Assembly (NCBI GenBank): GCA_963781265.1
Contig: CAWAFH010000001.1
Location: 112,610-176,609, forward strand
Origin: WHSW01 sp963781265
GTDB taxonomy: Bacteria > Actinomycetota > Thermoleophilia > Solirubrobacterales > 70-9
Direction: 5' to 3'
Length of the DNA: 64,000 nt
Under the pieces are notes generated by a model. That model saw only the letters and a list, made by a program, of their open reading frames with translations. It did not search any database and was not told where the DNA came from. Shown here in pieces: positions 1-8,015 of this stretch; positions within the stretch are counted from its first letter, which is position 1, and each line of letters starts with the position of its first letter. A program made the position numbers and the translations under genes.

Positions 1-1
1 G

Positions 2-1297
2 ATCGCCTACCCGGTCGCGCTCGGCGTGCTGATCGGGTTTGCGCTCTCGGGCGACAACTCGAAGCCGCGGGTCGCATTCCTGAACGAGGTCGATCCCGGC
101 GAGCAGTTCCAGGTCGGCAGCGGCGACAGCGAGATCGACCGTGACCTCGCCCGCGATGAGCTCTGCAGCCGGGTCGAGTGCGTCGACGTCTCGAGCCGGG
201 AGGAGGCGGCCGACAAGGTCGAGAGCGGCGATGTGATCGCGGCGCTGATCCTGCCCGAGGACCTGCTCGACAAGCTCAACTCGCTCGCCACGCTGAACCC
301 GCAGCAGCCGGAGGTCGAGGTGCTCGTCAACCAGGACGACCCGCTGAAGGCGAGCCTCGTCGACGACCGGATTCAGGCGCTGATCACCGAGGCGAACCTG
401 ATCCTCGCCCAGAGGATCTCCGACGAGGCCGCCAATTACCTCGATCTGCTGGTCAAGGGCGGCAGCTTCACGATCCCGCTCGCGGGCACGGTCGACATCC
501 TCGGCCTCAACCGGGCCGCCGACCTGCTGAAGCGAGTCGAGGCGGAGCTGCCGCCCGACAGCCCGGTCGAGCCCGGCCTCGCCCAGGTGATCGAGTTCGC
601 CGACCTGTCGGGCGAGAACCTCCACTTCGCCCTGCCGCTGCTGGGCGCGATCGCCGAGCCGATCAAGGTCGACAAGCAGGTCGTCGCGGGCGACACCGCC
701 GAGCTCGACACGTTCGCGATCGCGGTCGCGGTGACGGTCACCCTGATGTTCGTGACCGTGCTGCTGGTCGCCGGCTCGCTCGCGCTCGAGCGCGAGGAGA
801 ACGCCTTCGCCCGCGTCACCCGCGGCGCGGTCGGCCCGTCCGGGCTGCTCGGCGAGAAGCTGGCGCTCGGGATCGTCGCGTCGGTCGCGGTCACCCTGCT
901 GCTCCTGGTCGCGCTGACCGCCCTGGTGACGATCCACTGGGACAGGACGCTGCTGATCCTGGTCGCGATCCTCGCCGGCGGGGCGGCCTTCGCGGCCTTC
1001 GGCGCCGCGATCGGCGCCTCGGCGAAGGAGGTCCGGGCGAGCTCGCTGTTGGCGTTCATGATCTCGCTGCCGATCGCATTCCTGTCGCTCGTCCCCTCCG
1101 GCACGGTCAACGTCGGCGTCTTTCACGCGATCGAGATCGTCCGTGCCCTGTTCCCGTTCGACCCGGCGCTCGACGCGATGCAGGGAGCGCTCGACCCGGG
1201 CGGCCCGGGCCTCGGCCTGCCCCTGATCCACCTGGCTGCGATCGTCGCCGCGTACGGCGTCCTCGCCCGCCTCGCCCTCCGCCGCTTCGCGACGTAG
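2..1297 (+). CDS. ABC-2 type transporter permease, 5'-truncated by window edge
   Basis: This is the 3' part of an export-type ABC transporter membrane subunit; the frame is open back to the first bases, so the true start lies upstream. The visible part begins with the end of a hydrophobic segment (LGVLIGFALSG). A soluble extracytoplasmic region of about 220 residues follows. At least five membrane segments then run from about nt 710 to 1290, starting with FAIAVAVTVTLMFVTVLLVA. One long external loop followed by a C-terminal membrane block is the ABC2_membrane_3/YhgE-like arrangement. The substrate cannot be told from the sequence. The ATPase partner is presumably upstream of the window. Confidence 0.75.
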   Translation: MAYPVALGVLIGFALSGDNSKPRVAFLNEVDPGEQFQVGSGDSEIDRDLARDELCSRVECVDVSSREEAADKVESGDVIAALILPEDLLDKLNSLATLNPQQPEVEVLVNQDDPLKASLVDDRIQALITEANLILAQRISDEAANYLDLLVKGGSFTIPLAGTVDILGLNRAADLLKRVEAELPPDSPVEPGLAQVIEFADLSGENLHFALPLLGAIAEPIKVDKQVVAGDTAELDTFAIAVAVTVTLMFVTVLLVAGSLALEREENAFARVTRGAVGPSGLLGEKLALGIVASVAVTLLLLVALTALVTIHWDRTLLILVAILAGGAAFAAFGAAIGASAKEVRASSLLAFMISLPIAFLSLVPSGTVNVGVFHAIEIVRALFPFDPALDAMQGALDPGGPGLGLPLIHLAAIVAAYGVLARLALRRFAT

Positions 1298-1309
1298 GCA
1301 CCCCAAACT

Positions 1310-1359
1310 CGCCGACGGGTTGAAACCGTTGCGCTGTCTGGCGAAATCAACCCGTCGGC
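1310..1359. repeat. Palindromic 50-bp element, copy A (intergenic)
   Basis: A 13-bp perfect inverted repeat (1311-1323 with 1347-1359, GCCGACGGGTTGA and its complement) encloses a 23-nt loop. The same 50 bp recurs at 42354-42403 with one mismatch, located in the loop. This copy lies between the permease stop and the hemB promoter. It could also act as a terminator hairpin here, but there is no T-tract. Confidence 0.85.
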
Positions 1360-1399
1360 GCTCGAGGCTCCGGCGGCAGAGCCGCTCACCGGGCGCCCC

Positions 1400-1405
1400 T
1401 ACAAT
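1400..1405 (+). promoter_or_regulatory. -10 box of hemB (leaderless type)
   Basis: TACAAT lies exactly 7 nt before the hemB GTG at 1413, and no Shine-Dalgarno sequence is present. This is the spacing expected if transcription starts at or next to the start codon. Confidence 0.6.
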
Positions 1406-1412
1406 CCGCGAC

Positions 1413-2387
1413 GTGAGCTTCCCCGCGACCCGCATGCGCCGGCTGCGGCGGACGAAGGCGCTTCGCGACCTCGTGCGCGAGACCGATCTGTCGGCCCGCC
1501 ACCTCGTGCAGCCGCTGTTCGTCGTCAGCGGCGAGGGCGTCCGCGAGCCGGTCGAGTCGATGCCGGGAGTGGAGCGCTTCTCGATCAACGAGCTCGTCGC
1601 CGAGGCCTCGGAGCTGCGCGCGGTCGGGGTCGAGGCGGTCGTCCTCTTCGGCATCCCCGGGGCCAAGGACGAGTCGGGGTCGGGCGCCTATGACGACGAG
1701 GGCGTCGTCCAGATGGCGGTCCGCGCGCTGAAGGAGGCGCATCCGGACCTGACCGTGATCACCGACGTCTGTCTGTGCGAGTACACGTCGCACGGCCACT
1801 GCGGCTTCGTCCGCGACGGCCAGGTCGACAACGACATCACGCTCGAACTGCTCGCGAAGACGGCGATCTCGCACGCCGAGGCCGGCGCGGACGTCGTCGC
1901 GCCCTCGGACATGATGGACGGGCGAATCGGGATGATCCGCCACCAGCTCGACGAGGAGGGCCACCCCGACACGGCGATCATCGCCTACTCGGCCAAGTAC
2001 GCATCCGCCTTCTACGGGCCGTTTCGCGAGGCGGCCGAGTCGACCCCCGAGTTCGGCGACCGCCGCGGGTACCAGATGGATCCGGCGAACTCCCGCGAAG
2101 CGCTGCGCGAGGTACGGCTCGACATCGAGGAGGGCGCGGACATGGTGATGGTGAAGCCCGCGCTCCCCTACCTCGACGTGATCCGCACCGTCCGCGAGGA
2201 GACCGAGATGCCGATCGCCGCCTACCAGGTGTCGGGCGAGTACTCGATGCTGAAGGCGGCCGCGATCAACGGCTGGATCGACGAGCGCGCGGCGGCCCTG
2301 GAGTCGCTGACCTCGATCCGCCGCGCCGGCGCCGACGTGATCCTCACCTACTTCGCGAAGGAGGCGGCGGCGTGGCTGGCGGAGTAG
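1413..2387 (+). CDS. hemB: Porphobilinogen synthase (delta-aminolevulinate dehydratase)
   Basis: This cytosolic enzyme condenses two 5-aminolevulinate molecules to porphobilinogen, the second committed step of tetrapyrrole synthesis. The 324-residue product has the family length. Both active-site lysines are visible: K195 in IAYSAKYASAFYGPF and the Schiff-base K248 in MVMVKPALPYLD. The cysteine cluster DVCLCEYTSHGHCG marks the zinc-dependent type. The frame is open upstream to 1320, but I chose GTG 1413 because homologues begin near here and a -10 box sits 7 nt before it. The next gene overlaps its 3' end by 16 nt and hemL follows, giving a heme-precursor operon. Confidence 0.95.
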   Translation: MSFPATRMRRLRRTKALRDLVRETDLSARHLVQPLFVVSGEGVREPVESMPGVERFSINELVAEASELRAVGVEAVVLFGIPGAKDESGSGAYDDEGVVQMAVRALKEAHPDLTVITDVCLCEYTSHGHCGFVRDGQVDNDITLELLAKTAISHAEAGADVVAPSDMMDGRIGMIRHQLDEEGHPDTAIIAYSAKYASAFYGPFREAAESTPEFGDRRGYQMDPANSREALREVRLDIEEGADMVMVKPALPYLDVIRTVREETEMPIAAYQVSGEYSMLKAAAINGWIDERAAALESLTSIRRAGADVILTYFAKEAAAWLAE

Positions 2388-3529
2388 CGAAGGCGCCGCA
2401 GCCGAAGGTCCGCAGCCGCAAGGACGGTGCGGCGATCCCGCTCGACGAGACCGACAAGCGGCTCATGAACCTGCTGCAGTCGAACTTCCCGCTTGCGGCG
2501 GAGCCCTACGCGCTGCTGGCCGAGCGGGCGGACCTGCCGCTCGACGAGCTGACCCGGCGCACCGCGCGTCTGGTCGACGAGCGGATCATCCGCGAGATCA
2601 CCCCGATCTTCGACACCCGCGCGCTCGGCTACGAGTCGATGCTGGTCGCGGCGAAGGTCGATGCCGAGCACCCGCACCGGGCGGCGAAGATCATCAACTC
2701 GCACCCGGGGGTCTCGCACAACTACCTGCGCACGCACGAGTTCAACCTCTGGTTCACGATCGCGACGCCGCCCGACTCCGAACTCGGCCTCCAGGGCACG
2801 CTCGATGTCCTGCGGCGGCTCACCGGGGCCGAGTCGATCCGCCAGCTGCCGACCCTGAAGCTGTTCAAGATCAACATGAACCTCGAGATGGAGAAGGGCA
2901 CCGACGCGCTCGCCGCGGCCGCCGAGGCGGCGACCCCACGTGAGCTCGAGGCACAGCCCTATGACGACACGGACATCGCCGTGATCCGGGCGCTCCAGGG
3001 CCCGATGGAGGTGACCGAGCGCCCCTACGACGCGGCCGCCGCCGAGGTGGGGATGACCACCGAAGCGCTGCTCGACCAGCTCGAGGAGATGGTCGACCGC
3101 AAGATCCTGCGTCGGGTCGCGGCGATCCTGTACCACCGCCGCGCCGGCTTCTCGGCCAACGGGATGGGTGTTTGGAGGGTGCCCGAGGAGAAGATCCTCG
3201 ACGTCGGCACGCGGATGTCGGCGGTCCGCGGGATCTCCCACTGCTACGAGCGGCCCACCTACGAGGACTGGCCCTACTCGGTGTTCACGATGGCCCACGG
3301 ACGCTCGAAGGAGGAGTGCGACGCGATCCTGCAGTCGATCGCCGACGAGCACGATCTTCACGGTGAGGACCGCGCGACGCTGTACTCGTCGACCGAGTTC
3401 AAGAAGATCCGGCTGCATTACTTCACGGATGACTACGCGGATTGGGAACGGGAGCACGGAGGCGCAAGTCGCTCGTCGCTAGTTGCTAGAGCTCGCTGTC
3501 GAACGAGCGCCGAGCTACCGAGCAACTAG
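2372..3529 (+). CDS. Fused siroheme decarboxylase-like protein (AhbA-AhbB/NirDL type)
   Basis: This 385-residue protein has two successive AsnC/Lrp-like halves, the fold of siroheme decarboxylases, which turn siroheme into 12,18-didecarboxysiroheme in the alternative heme and heme d1 pathways. The first half carries VSHNYLRTHEFNLWFT (about residues 114-129). The second carries ISHCYERPTYEDWPYSVFTM (from residue 288). Both are the diagnostic AhbA/NirD and AhbB/NirL motifs rather than Lrp features. The GTG start at 2372 lies inside the end of hemB behind GAAGGAGG. The last 19 or so residues, from 3471, are encoded by a heptamer-repeat element and look like an added tail. Automatic pipelines often call this family an Lrp/AsnC regulator. 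Its position between hemB and hemL favours the enzyme. Confidence 0.82.
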   Translation: MAGGVAKAPQPKVRSRKDGAAIPLDETDKRLMNLLQSNFPLAAEPYALLAERADLPLDELTRRTARLVDERIIREITPIFDTRALGYESMLVAAKVDAEHPHRAAKIINSHPGVSHNYLRTHEFNLWFTIATPPDSELGLQGTLDVLRRLTGAESIRQLPTLKLFKINMNLEMEKGTDALAAAAEAATPRELEAQPYDDTDIAVIRALQGPMEVTERPYDAAAAEVGMTTEALLDQLEEMVDRKILRRVAAILYHRRAGFSANGMGVWRVPEEKILDVGTRMSAVRGISHCYERPTYEDWPYSVFTMAHGRSKEECDAILQSIADEHDLHGEDRATLYSSTEFKKIRLHYFTDDYADWEREHGGASRSSLVARARCRTSAELPSN

Positions 3530-3541
3530 CAACTAGCAACT
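3471..3541. repeat. Heptamer repeat element with inverted arms
   Basis: Three perfect tandem copies of AGCAACT occupy 3521-3541. Degenerate heptads of the form KAGCRRC extend back to 3505. The left part (3471-3489) holds the same heptads in inverse orientation, so 3478-3489 and 3526-3537 form a perfect 12-bp inverted repeat. The element encodes the C-terminal tail of the upstream gene and ends 1 nt before the hemL ATG, where a ribosome binding site would be expected. Confidence 0.75.
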
Positions 3542-3542
3542 G

Positions 3543-4820
3543 ATGGACACCCGAACCTCCGCAGTCCTCTACGCCCGCGCGGTCGGTCTGCTTCCCGGCG
3601 GCGTCAACTCTCCCGTGCGGGCGATGCGGTCGATCGGCCGCGAGTACCCGATCTTCGTCGAGCGCGGCGAGGGGTTCGAGCTGATCGACGTGGACGGCAA
3701 CCGCTACGTCGACTGGGTCTGCTCGTGGGGCCCGCTGATCCTCGGCCACGCCCACCCCGACGTGGTCGCTGCGGTCACCGAGGCGGCGGCCCGCGGGACG
3801 AGCTACGGCGCGCCGACCGAGGGCGAGATCGAGCTCGCCGCGGAGGTGTGCGAGCGGTTCTCCTCGGTCGCGATGATGCGGATGGTCAACTCGGGGACCG
3901 AGGCGGCGATGAGCGCGGTGCGCCTGGCCCGCGCGGCGACTGGTCGCGAGCGGCTGCTCAAGTTCGCCGGCGCTTACCACGGCCACGTCGACGGCCTGCT
4001 CGCCGAGGCCGGCTCCGGGCTCGCGACGCAGGGGATCCCGGCCAGCCCGGGGGTGCCGGAGGCGCAGGCCGCGGCGACGATCGTCGTCGCCTGGAACGAC
4101 CTCGCGGCGGTCGAGACGGCGATGGCCGAGCACGACGTCGCCGCGATCCTCGCCGAGCCGCTGCCCGCGAACATGGGCCTCGTGCCGCCCGAGCCGGGCT
4201 TCCTCGCCGAGCTCCGCCGGCTCGCCGACGAGCACGGCGCCCTGCTCGTGCTGGACGAGGTGATCTCCGGGTTCCGGGTCGCGCGCGGGGGCGCCCAGGA
4301 GCTGCTCGGGGTCGAGGCCGACCTGACGATCATGGGCAAGGTGATCGGCGGCGGACTGCCGGCGGCCGCCTACGGCGGGCGCCGCGAGCTGCTCAGCCGG
4401 ATCGCGCCGGCGGGCGACGTCTACCAGGCCGGGACCCTGTCCGGCAACCCGCTCGCGGTGGCCGCCGGGCTCGCGACCCTGGAGTGCCTGGACGACGCGG
4501 CCTACGCGCGGCTCGGCGAGCTCACCGACCGGCTCGCGGCCGGCCTGCGCGAGGCCGCCGGCGATCTCGACGTCCAGGTCGTCGCCGTTCCGGGGCTCGT
4601 GACCCCGTTCTTCAGCGCCGACCCGGTGCGCGACTTCGCCGGCGCCTCCGCCTGCGACCTGGATGCCTACGCGACCTTCTGCCGGGCCCTGCTCGACCGC
4701 GGCGTCTACCCGCCCCCGTCGCAGTTCGAGGGCTGGTTCGTCTCGCTCGCCCATGACGAGGCCGCGATCGCCCACACCTGCGAGGCGGCCGCCGAGGCGT
4801 TCGCCCTAACCAAACCCTAA
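3543..4820 (+). CDS. hemL: Glutamate-1-semialdehyde 2,1-aminomutase
   Basis: This PLP enzyme converts glutamate-1-semialdehyde to 5-aminolevulinate, the substrate of HemB, so the operon uses the C5 route. It has 425 residues, the normal length. The N-terminal motif LLPGGVNSPVRAM is typical. The PLP-binding lysine is K266 in TIMGKVIGGG, preceded by LVLDEVISGFR, which carries the cofactor-contacting Asp. The ATG has no recognisable Shine-Dalgarno because the heptamer repeats run up to it, so translation may depend on coupling or re-initiation after the upstream stop, 13 nt away. A stable hairpin follows the gene. Confidence 0.95.
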   Translation: MDTRTSAVLYARAVGLLPGGVNSPVRAMRSIGREYPIFVERGEGFELIDVDGNRYVDWVCSWGPLILGHAHPDVVAAVTEAAARGTSYGAPTEGEIELAAEVCERFSSVAMMRMVNSGTEAAMSAVRLARAATGRERLLKFAGAYHGHVDGLLAEAGSGLATQGIPASPGVPEAQAAATIVVAWNDLAAVETAMAEHDVAAILAEPLPANMGLVPPEPGFLAELRRLADEHGALLVLDEVISGFRVARGGAQELLGVEADLTIMGKVIGGGLPAAAYGGRRELLSRIAPAGDVYQAGTLSGNPLAVAAGLATLECLDDAAYARLGELTDRLAAGLREAAGDLDVQVVAVPGLVTPFFSADPVRDFAGASACDLDAYATFCRALLDRGVYPPPSQFEGWFVSLAHDEAAIAHTCEAAAEAFALTKP

Positions 4821-4833
4821 CCCGGGGCTATCC

Positions 4834-4849
4834 GTCCGCTTGAGCGGAC
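4834..4849 (+). terminator. Hairpin after hemL
   Basis: GTCCGC, TTGA loop, GCGGAC: a perfect 6-bp stem 13 nt after the hemL stop. It lacks a T-run, as is common for actinobacterial terminators. The rest of the 97-nt gap holds CGTGA/TCACG arms (4884-4888 and 4897-4901), a possible operator before the next gene. Confidence 0.45.
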
Positions 4850-4917
4850 CTTCCGGCGCCTGACCGGCGTCCCGGATCCTGATCGTGACGTTGGGTTCAC
4901 GAACGAAGGAGTTACGG

Positions 4918-5325
4918 ATGTTGAAGGGACTACGAGCGACGGCGGCGGCCGTGATCGCCGCCGGCCTGCTGGTCGCCGCGATCGCGGCGCCGGCGCAGGC
5001 CGCGCTCAAACACTACGACGGGACCGTCCTCGGATCGGGGCAGGACTCGTTCCGGATCAAGACCGAGAGCGGGCGCAAGCTCAAGTTCGAGGTCGACGGC
5101 CGCACCCACTTCGAGCGCATCTCGGGCGGGCTCGCCGGGCTCAACCGCGGTGACCGGATCGAGGTCGGCGCGAAGGCCGCGGCGGGGTCGCTGATCGCTC
5201 GTACCGTCGAGCCGCAGGGCGGCCACGGCGGCGGCGGCCGACGGCGGCGGCGGCGGCGGCAACGACGACCCTCCGGGCCACCACTGAGCCGGCGCGGGAA
5301 TGCGAAGGGAGTGAGTGAGCGATGA
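4918..5325 (+). CDS. Exported DUF5666-like beta-barrel protein, probable 3' frameshift
   Basis: ATG 4918 follows a good Shine-Dalgarno (GAAGGAG at 4905-4911). The product starts with a signal peptide of about 29 residues ending at APAQA. A small domain follows (YDGTVLGSGQDSFRIKTESG), resembling the short OB-like repeat of DUF5666 proteins. Function is unknown. The C-terminus as written is a run of arginines and looks wrong. Shifting one base inside the GGC run near 5235-5260 gives a glycine-rich end closing with NDDPPGHH and a stop at 5285-5287, more like the neighbouring exported proteins. As given, the stop overlaps the next ATG. Confidence 0.6.
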   Translation: MLKGLRATAAAVIAAGLLVAAIAAPAQAALKHYDGTVLGSGQDSFRIKTESGRKLKFEVDGRTHFERISGGLAGLNRGDRIEVGAKAAAGSLIARTVEPQGGHGGGGRRRRRRRQRRPSGPPLSRRGNAKGVSER

Positions 5326-5786
5326 GCAAGCTGCTGCTGACGGCGCTGACCCTCGTCCTGATCGCTGCGGGGGCCACGGTGGTCCTTGCCGCGACCGGCG
5401 ACGGCGGGTCGAGCCCGGCGACGGTCGACCTCTCCGGACCGTGCGATGAGGCCGAGCACGCAACCGACCCCGCCTGCATCGGGGCCGGCGCAGGCGACGA
5501 TCGTGACGGCGACGGCCGCGACCGCGACCACGCCGAGGACGACGACGATCCGTCGGCTGACGATCTCTCAGGGGTCGACGTCTCGGGCAATTGCGACGAG
5601 GCCGAGCACGCGACCGACCCGGAGTGCGCGGGGGTCGCGGCGACCACGGCGACCGACGATGACGCGGGCGAGTTCGAGGACAACTCCGGGCCGAGCGAGA
5701 ACAGTGGCCCGGGCAGCGTCTCGAGCGGATCCAGCGGTTCGTCGGGCGACGACAACTCGGGGCCCGGCGGTGGCGGCGACGACTGA
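5322..5786 (+). CDS. Exported acidic repeat protein with paired Cys motifs
   Basis: I do not recognise this family. The 154-residue product has a signal peptide (LLLTALTLVLIAAGATVVLA) followed by a very acidic, low-complexity chain. Two near-identical units are visible, CDEAEHATDPAC and CDEAEHATDPEC, each with two cysteines 11 residues apart, separated by an Asp-rich stretch. The tail is rich in Ser, Gly and Asp and ends GGGGDD. The composition suggests an extracellular, possibly cation-binding or linker-like protein; this is inference. It lies directly upstream of a two-component system and a strong hairpin separates the two. Confidence 0.65.
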   Translation: MSKLLLTALTLVLIAAGATVVLAATGDGGSSPATVDLSGPCDEAEHATDPACIGAGAGDDRDGDGRDRDHAEDDDDPSADDLSGVDVSGNCDEAEHATDPECAGVAATTATDDDAGEFEDNSGPSENSGPGSVSSGSSGSSGDDNSGPGGGGDD

Positions 5787-5804
5787 CTCAGCCACGAGCG
5801 GCAT

Positions 5805-5833
5805 CGACGGGGCGGCCCTGAGCCGCCCCGTCG
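5805..5833 (+). terminator. Intrinsic terminator-like hairpin
   Basis: An 11-bp perfect stem (CGACGGGGCGG at 5805-5815 with its complement at 5823-5833) and a 7-nt loop lie between the acidic protein gene and the response regulator. There is no T-tract. Confidence 0.6.
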
Positions 5834-5856
5834 TCGTGTCGCCGTACGATCAGGGG

Positions 5857-6573
5857 GTGGCGGTGACGAGAAGGAAGATCCTCGTCGTCGAGGATGAGAG
5901 CACGATCGTCGCTCCGCTGACCGCGGCGCTCGAGCGCGAGGGATTCGAGTCGCACGTCGCCGGCACGGTCGCCGACGCGATCGAATCCGCGACCAGGCTC
6001 GACCCCGATCTCGTCCTGCTCGATCTGATGCTCCCGGACGGTTCCGGCTTCGACGTCTGCCGCGAGTTGCGCAAGACGAGCGAGGTGCCCGTGATCATGC
6101 TGACCGCGCGCGGCGACGAGGCCGACCGGGTCGTCGGGCTCGAGCTCGGCGCCGACGACTACGTGGTCAAACCGTTCAGCGCGCGGGAGGTGATCGCGCG
6201 GATCCGCGCGGTCCTGCGCCGCACCGCCGCGCGCCCGGAGCCGGCGGCGAGCGGGCCGCTGGAGATCGACGGGCTGCGCCTGGACCCCGAGCGCCGGTCG
6301 GTCGAGCTCGACACCCGGCCGGTTGAGCTGTCGCGCCGCGAGTTCGAGCTGCTCGAGCGGCTGATGCGCGACGCGGGCGCGGTGGTCACCCGCGAGCAGC
6401 TGATCGAGGACGTCTGGGACATGAACTGGTTCGGTTCGACCAAGACCCTCGACGTCCACGTCTCCAGCCTGCGCCGCAAGCTCGGCGACAGCGCCAACAC
6501 GCCGCGCTTCGTGCACACGGTGCGCGGAGTCGGCTTTCGCTTCTCGGCGCCCGGCGAGGCGTCCGGCGAGTAG
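5857..6573 (+). CDS. OmpR/PhoB-family response regulator
   Basis: This 238-residue two-component regulator has an N-terminal receiver domain (KILVVEDE near the start, phosphoacceptor D56 in LLDLMLPDG, VIMLTARGDE, and the lysine of DDYVVKPFS). A C-terminal winged-helix DNA-binding domain follows (SRREFELLERLM to LDVHVSSLRRKLGD). It is followed after 5 nt by its kinase. GTG 5857 is preferred because TACGAT lies about 8 nt upstream, the leaderless pattern; GTG 5863 behind AGGGGG is a close alternative. The target genes are unknown. The flanking exported-protein genes are the obvious candidates. Confidence 0.88.
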   Translation: MAVTRRKILVVEDESTIVAPLTAALEREGFESHVAGTVADAIESATRLDPDLVLLDLMLPDGSGFDVCRELRKTSEVPVIMLTARGDEADRVVGLELGADDYVVKPFSAREVIARIRAVLRRTAARPEPAASGPLEIDGLRLDPERRSVELDTRPVELSRREFELLERLMRDAGAVVTREQLIEDVWDMNWFGSTKTLDVHVSSLRRKLGDSANTPRFVHTVRGVGFRFSAPGEASGE

Positions 6574-6578
6574 CCGCC

Positions 6579-8003
6579 GTGCTCAGCCTGCGCACGACGC
6601 TGCTGGCGGCGATCGCCTACGTCCTGGTGCTCGCCATCGTCGTCCTCGAGGTGCCGCTGGTGCTGAACCTCTCGCGCCGCGTGGACGCCGAGGTCAAGGC
6701 CGAGGCCGCCGGGCAGGCGCAGATCATTGCCGCGACCGCCGGCGAGCGCTTCGAGGGCCCGCCGCGGGCGCTCCAGGATCTGGTCGAGACGTCGGCGAGC
6801 CAGCTCGGCGGCAGGGTGATCCTGCTCGGCGCCGACGGGCGGGTGATCGTCGACTCGGCCGGGGTCGGGCTGCGCGGCGCCTCCTACGCCGATCGGCCCG
6901 AGGTGGTGACCGCGCTCGGCGGCGAGACCGCCCAGGGCGAGCGCCGCAGCGACTCGCTCGGCGAGGACCTGCTGTACACGGCGGTCCCGGTCTTCAACGA
7001 GGGCGCGACCGTCGGGGTCGTTCGGGTGACCCAGAGCGTCACGGCGGTCAACGACGAGGTGCGCCGCGACGCGCTCGGCCTGATCGGGGTCGGGGTCGCG
7101 GCCCTGCTCCTCGGGCTCGCGGTCGCCTGGGTGCTCGCCGGCTTTCTCGCCCGGCCTCCCCGGGCCCTGGCCGAGACGGCCCGCCGGGTGGCCGCCGGCG
7201 ATCTCGACGCCCGCGCCGCCGAGCAGGGACCGCGCGAGCAGCGCGAGGTCGCCCGCGCATTCAACGAGATGACGGCGAGGCTCGCGAGCGCGCTCGCCGC
7301 CCAGCGCGAGTTCGTCGGCAACGCGTCACACCAGCTGCGCACACCGCTCACCGGCCTGCGCCTGCGGCTCGAGGCGGCGGCCGATCAGACCTCCGACCCG
7401 GCGGTGGCCGCCGAGCTCGCGGCTGCCGAGGACGAGGTGATCCGCCTCTCCAGGCTGATCGACAACCTGCTCACCCTCGCCGGCGAGGGCCAGAGCCGGC
7501 CCGAGCCCGAGGCGGTCGACCTCGGCGCCGTGGCGAGGGCTGCTGCGGCGCGTTGGGACGCCGAGGCGAGCGAGCGCGAGGGCGAATTGGCCTTGGACGG
7601 CTCCGGCGAGGCGATCGCGCTCGCCTCCGCCGATGACCTCGGGATCGTGCTCGACAACCTGATCGAGAACGCGCTCGACTACGCCGGCCCAGCCCCGCGG
7701 GTGACGATCGCGTGGCGCCTCGAGGGCGGATCGGTCCGGATCGCGGTCGCCGACCGTGGCCCCGGCCTCGCCCCCGGCGAGGAGCGGACCACGCTCGAGC
7801 GCTTCGCCCGCGGCAGCGCCGGGGCCCGCGCCCCGGGCACCGGGCTGGGGCTCGCGATCGTCGACGCTCTCGTCCGCCGCTGGGACGGCAGCCTGCGGAT
7901 GCGCAATCGAGACGGCGGCGGGCTCGTGGTCGCGATCGAGCTGCCGGCGGCCTTGCGCCCCGCTGACCAACCGCTGACCGGCTCCTTACCCGGGGCGGGC
8001 TAG
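6579..8003 (+). CDS. Membrane sensor histidine kinase
   Basis: The 474-residue kinase is paired with the preceding regulator. It has TM1 at about residues 7-29, an extracytoplasmic sensor region of about 130 residues, TM2 at about 163-187, and a HAMP region. The dimerisation domain carries phospho-accepting H251 in FVGNASHQLRTPLTGLR. The ATPase domain has the N box LDNLIENALDYA, the G1 box VADRGPGLAPGE and the G2 box GTGLGLAIV. The signal is unknown. The GTG start lies 5 nt after the regulator stop, so the two are co-translated. Confidence 0.9.
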   Translation: MLSLRTTLLAAIAYVLVLAIVVLEVPLVLNLSRRVDAEVKAEAAGQAQIIAATAGERFEGPPRALQDLVETSASQLGGRVILLGADGRVIVDSAGVGLRGASYADRPEVVTALGGETAQGERRSDSLGEDLLYTAVPVFNEGATVGVVRVTQSVTAVNDEVRRDALGLIGVGVAALLLGLAVAWVLAGFLARPPRALAETARRVAAGDLDARAAEQGPREQREVARAFNEMTARLASALAAQREFVGNASHQLRTPLTGLRLRLEAAADQTSDPAVAAELAAAEDEVIRLSRLIDNLLTLAGEGQSRPEPEAVDLGAVARAAAARWDAEASEREGELALDGSGEAIALASADDLGIVLDNLIENALDYAGPAPRVTIAWRLEGGSVRIAVADRGPGLAPGEERTTLERFARGSAGARAPGTGLGLAIVDALVRRWDGSLRMRNRDGGGLVVAIELPAALRPADQPLTGSLPGAG

Positions 8004-8015
8004 GTTGGAGCGGCG

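Noticed and set aside
2372..3529. Lrp/AsnC transcriptional regulator
   Set aside because: The conserved histidine-containing motifs and the hem operon context match siroheme decarboxylases instead.
3471..3541. CRISPR-like or terminator interpretation of the heptad region
   Set aside because: Units are 7 bp with no spacers, and the region is translated at one end and abuts a start codon at the other.
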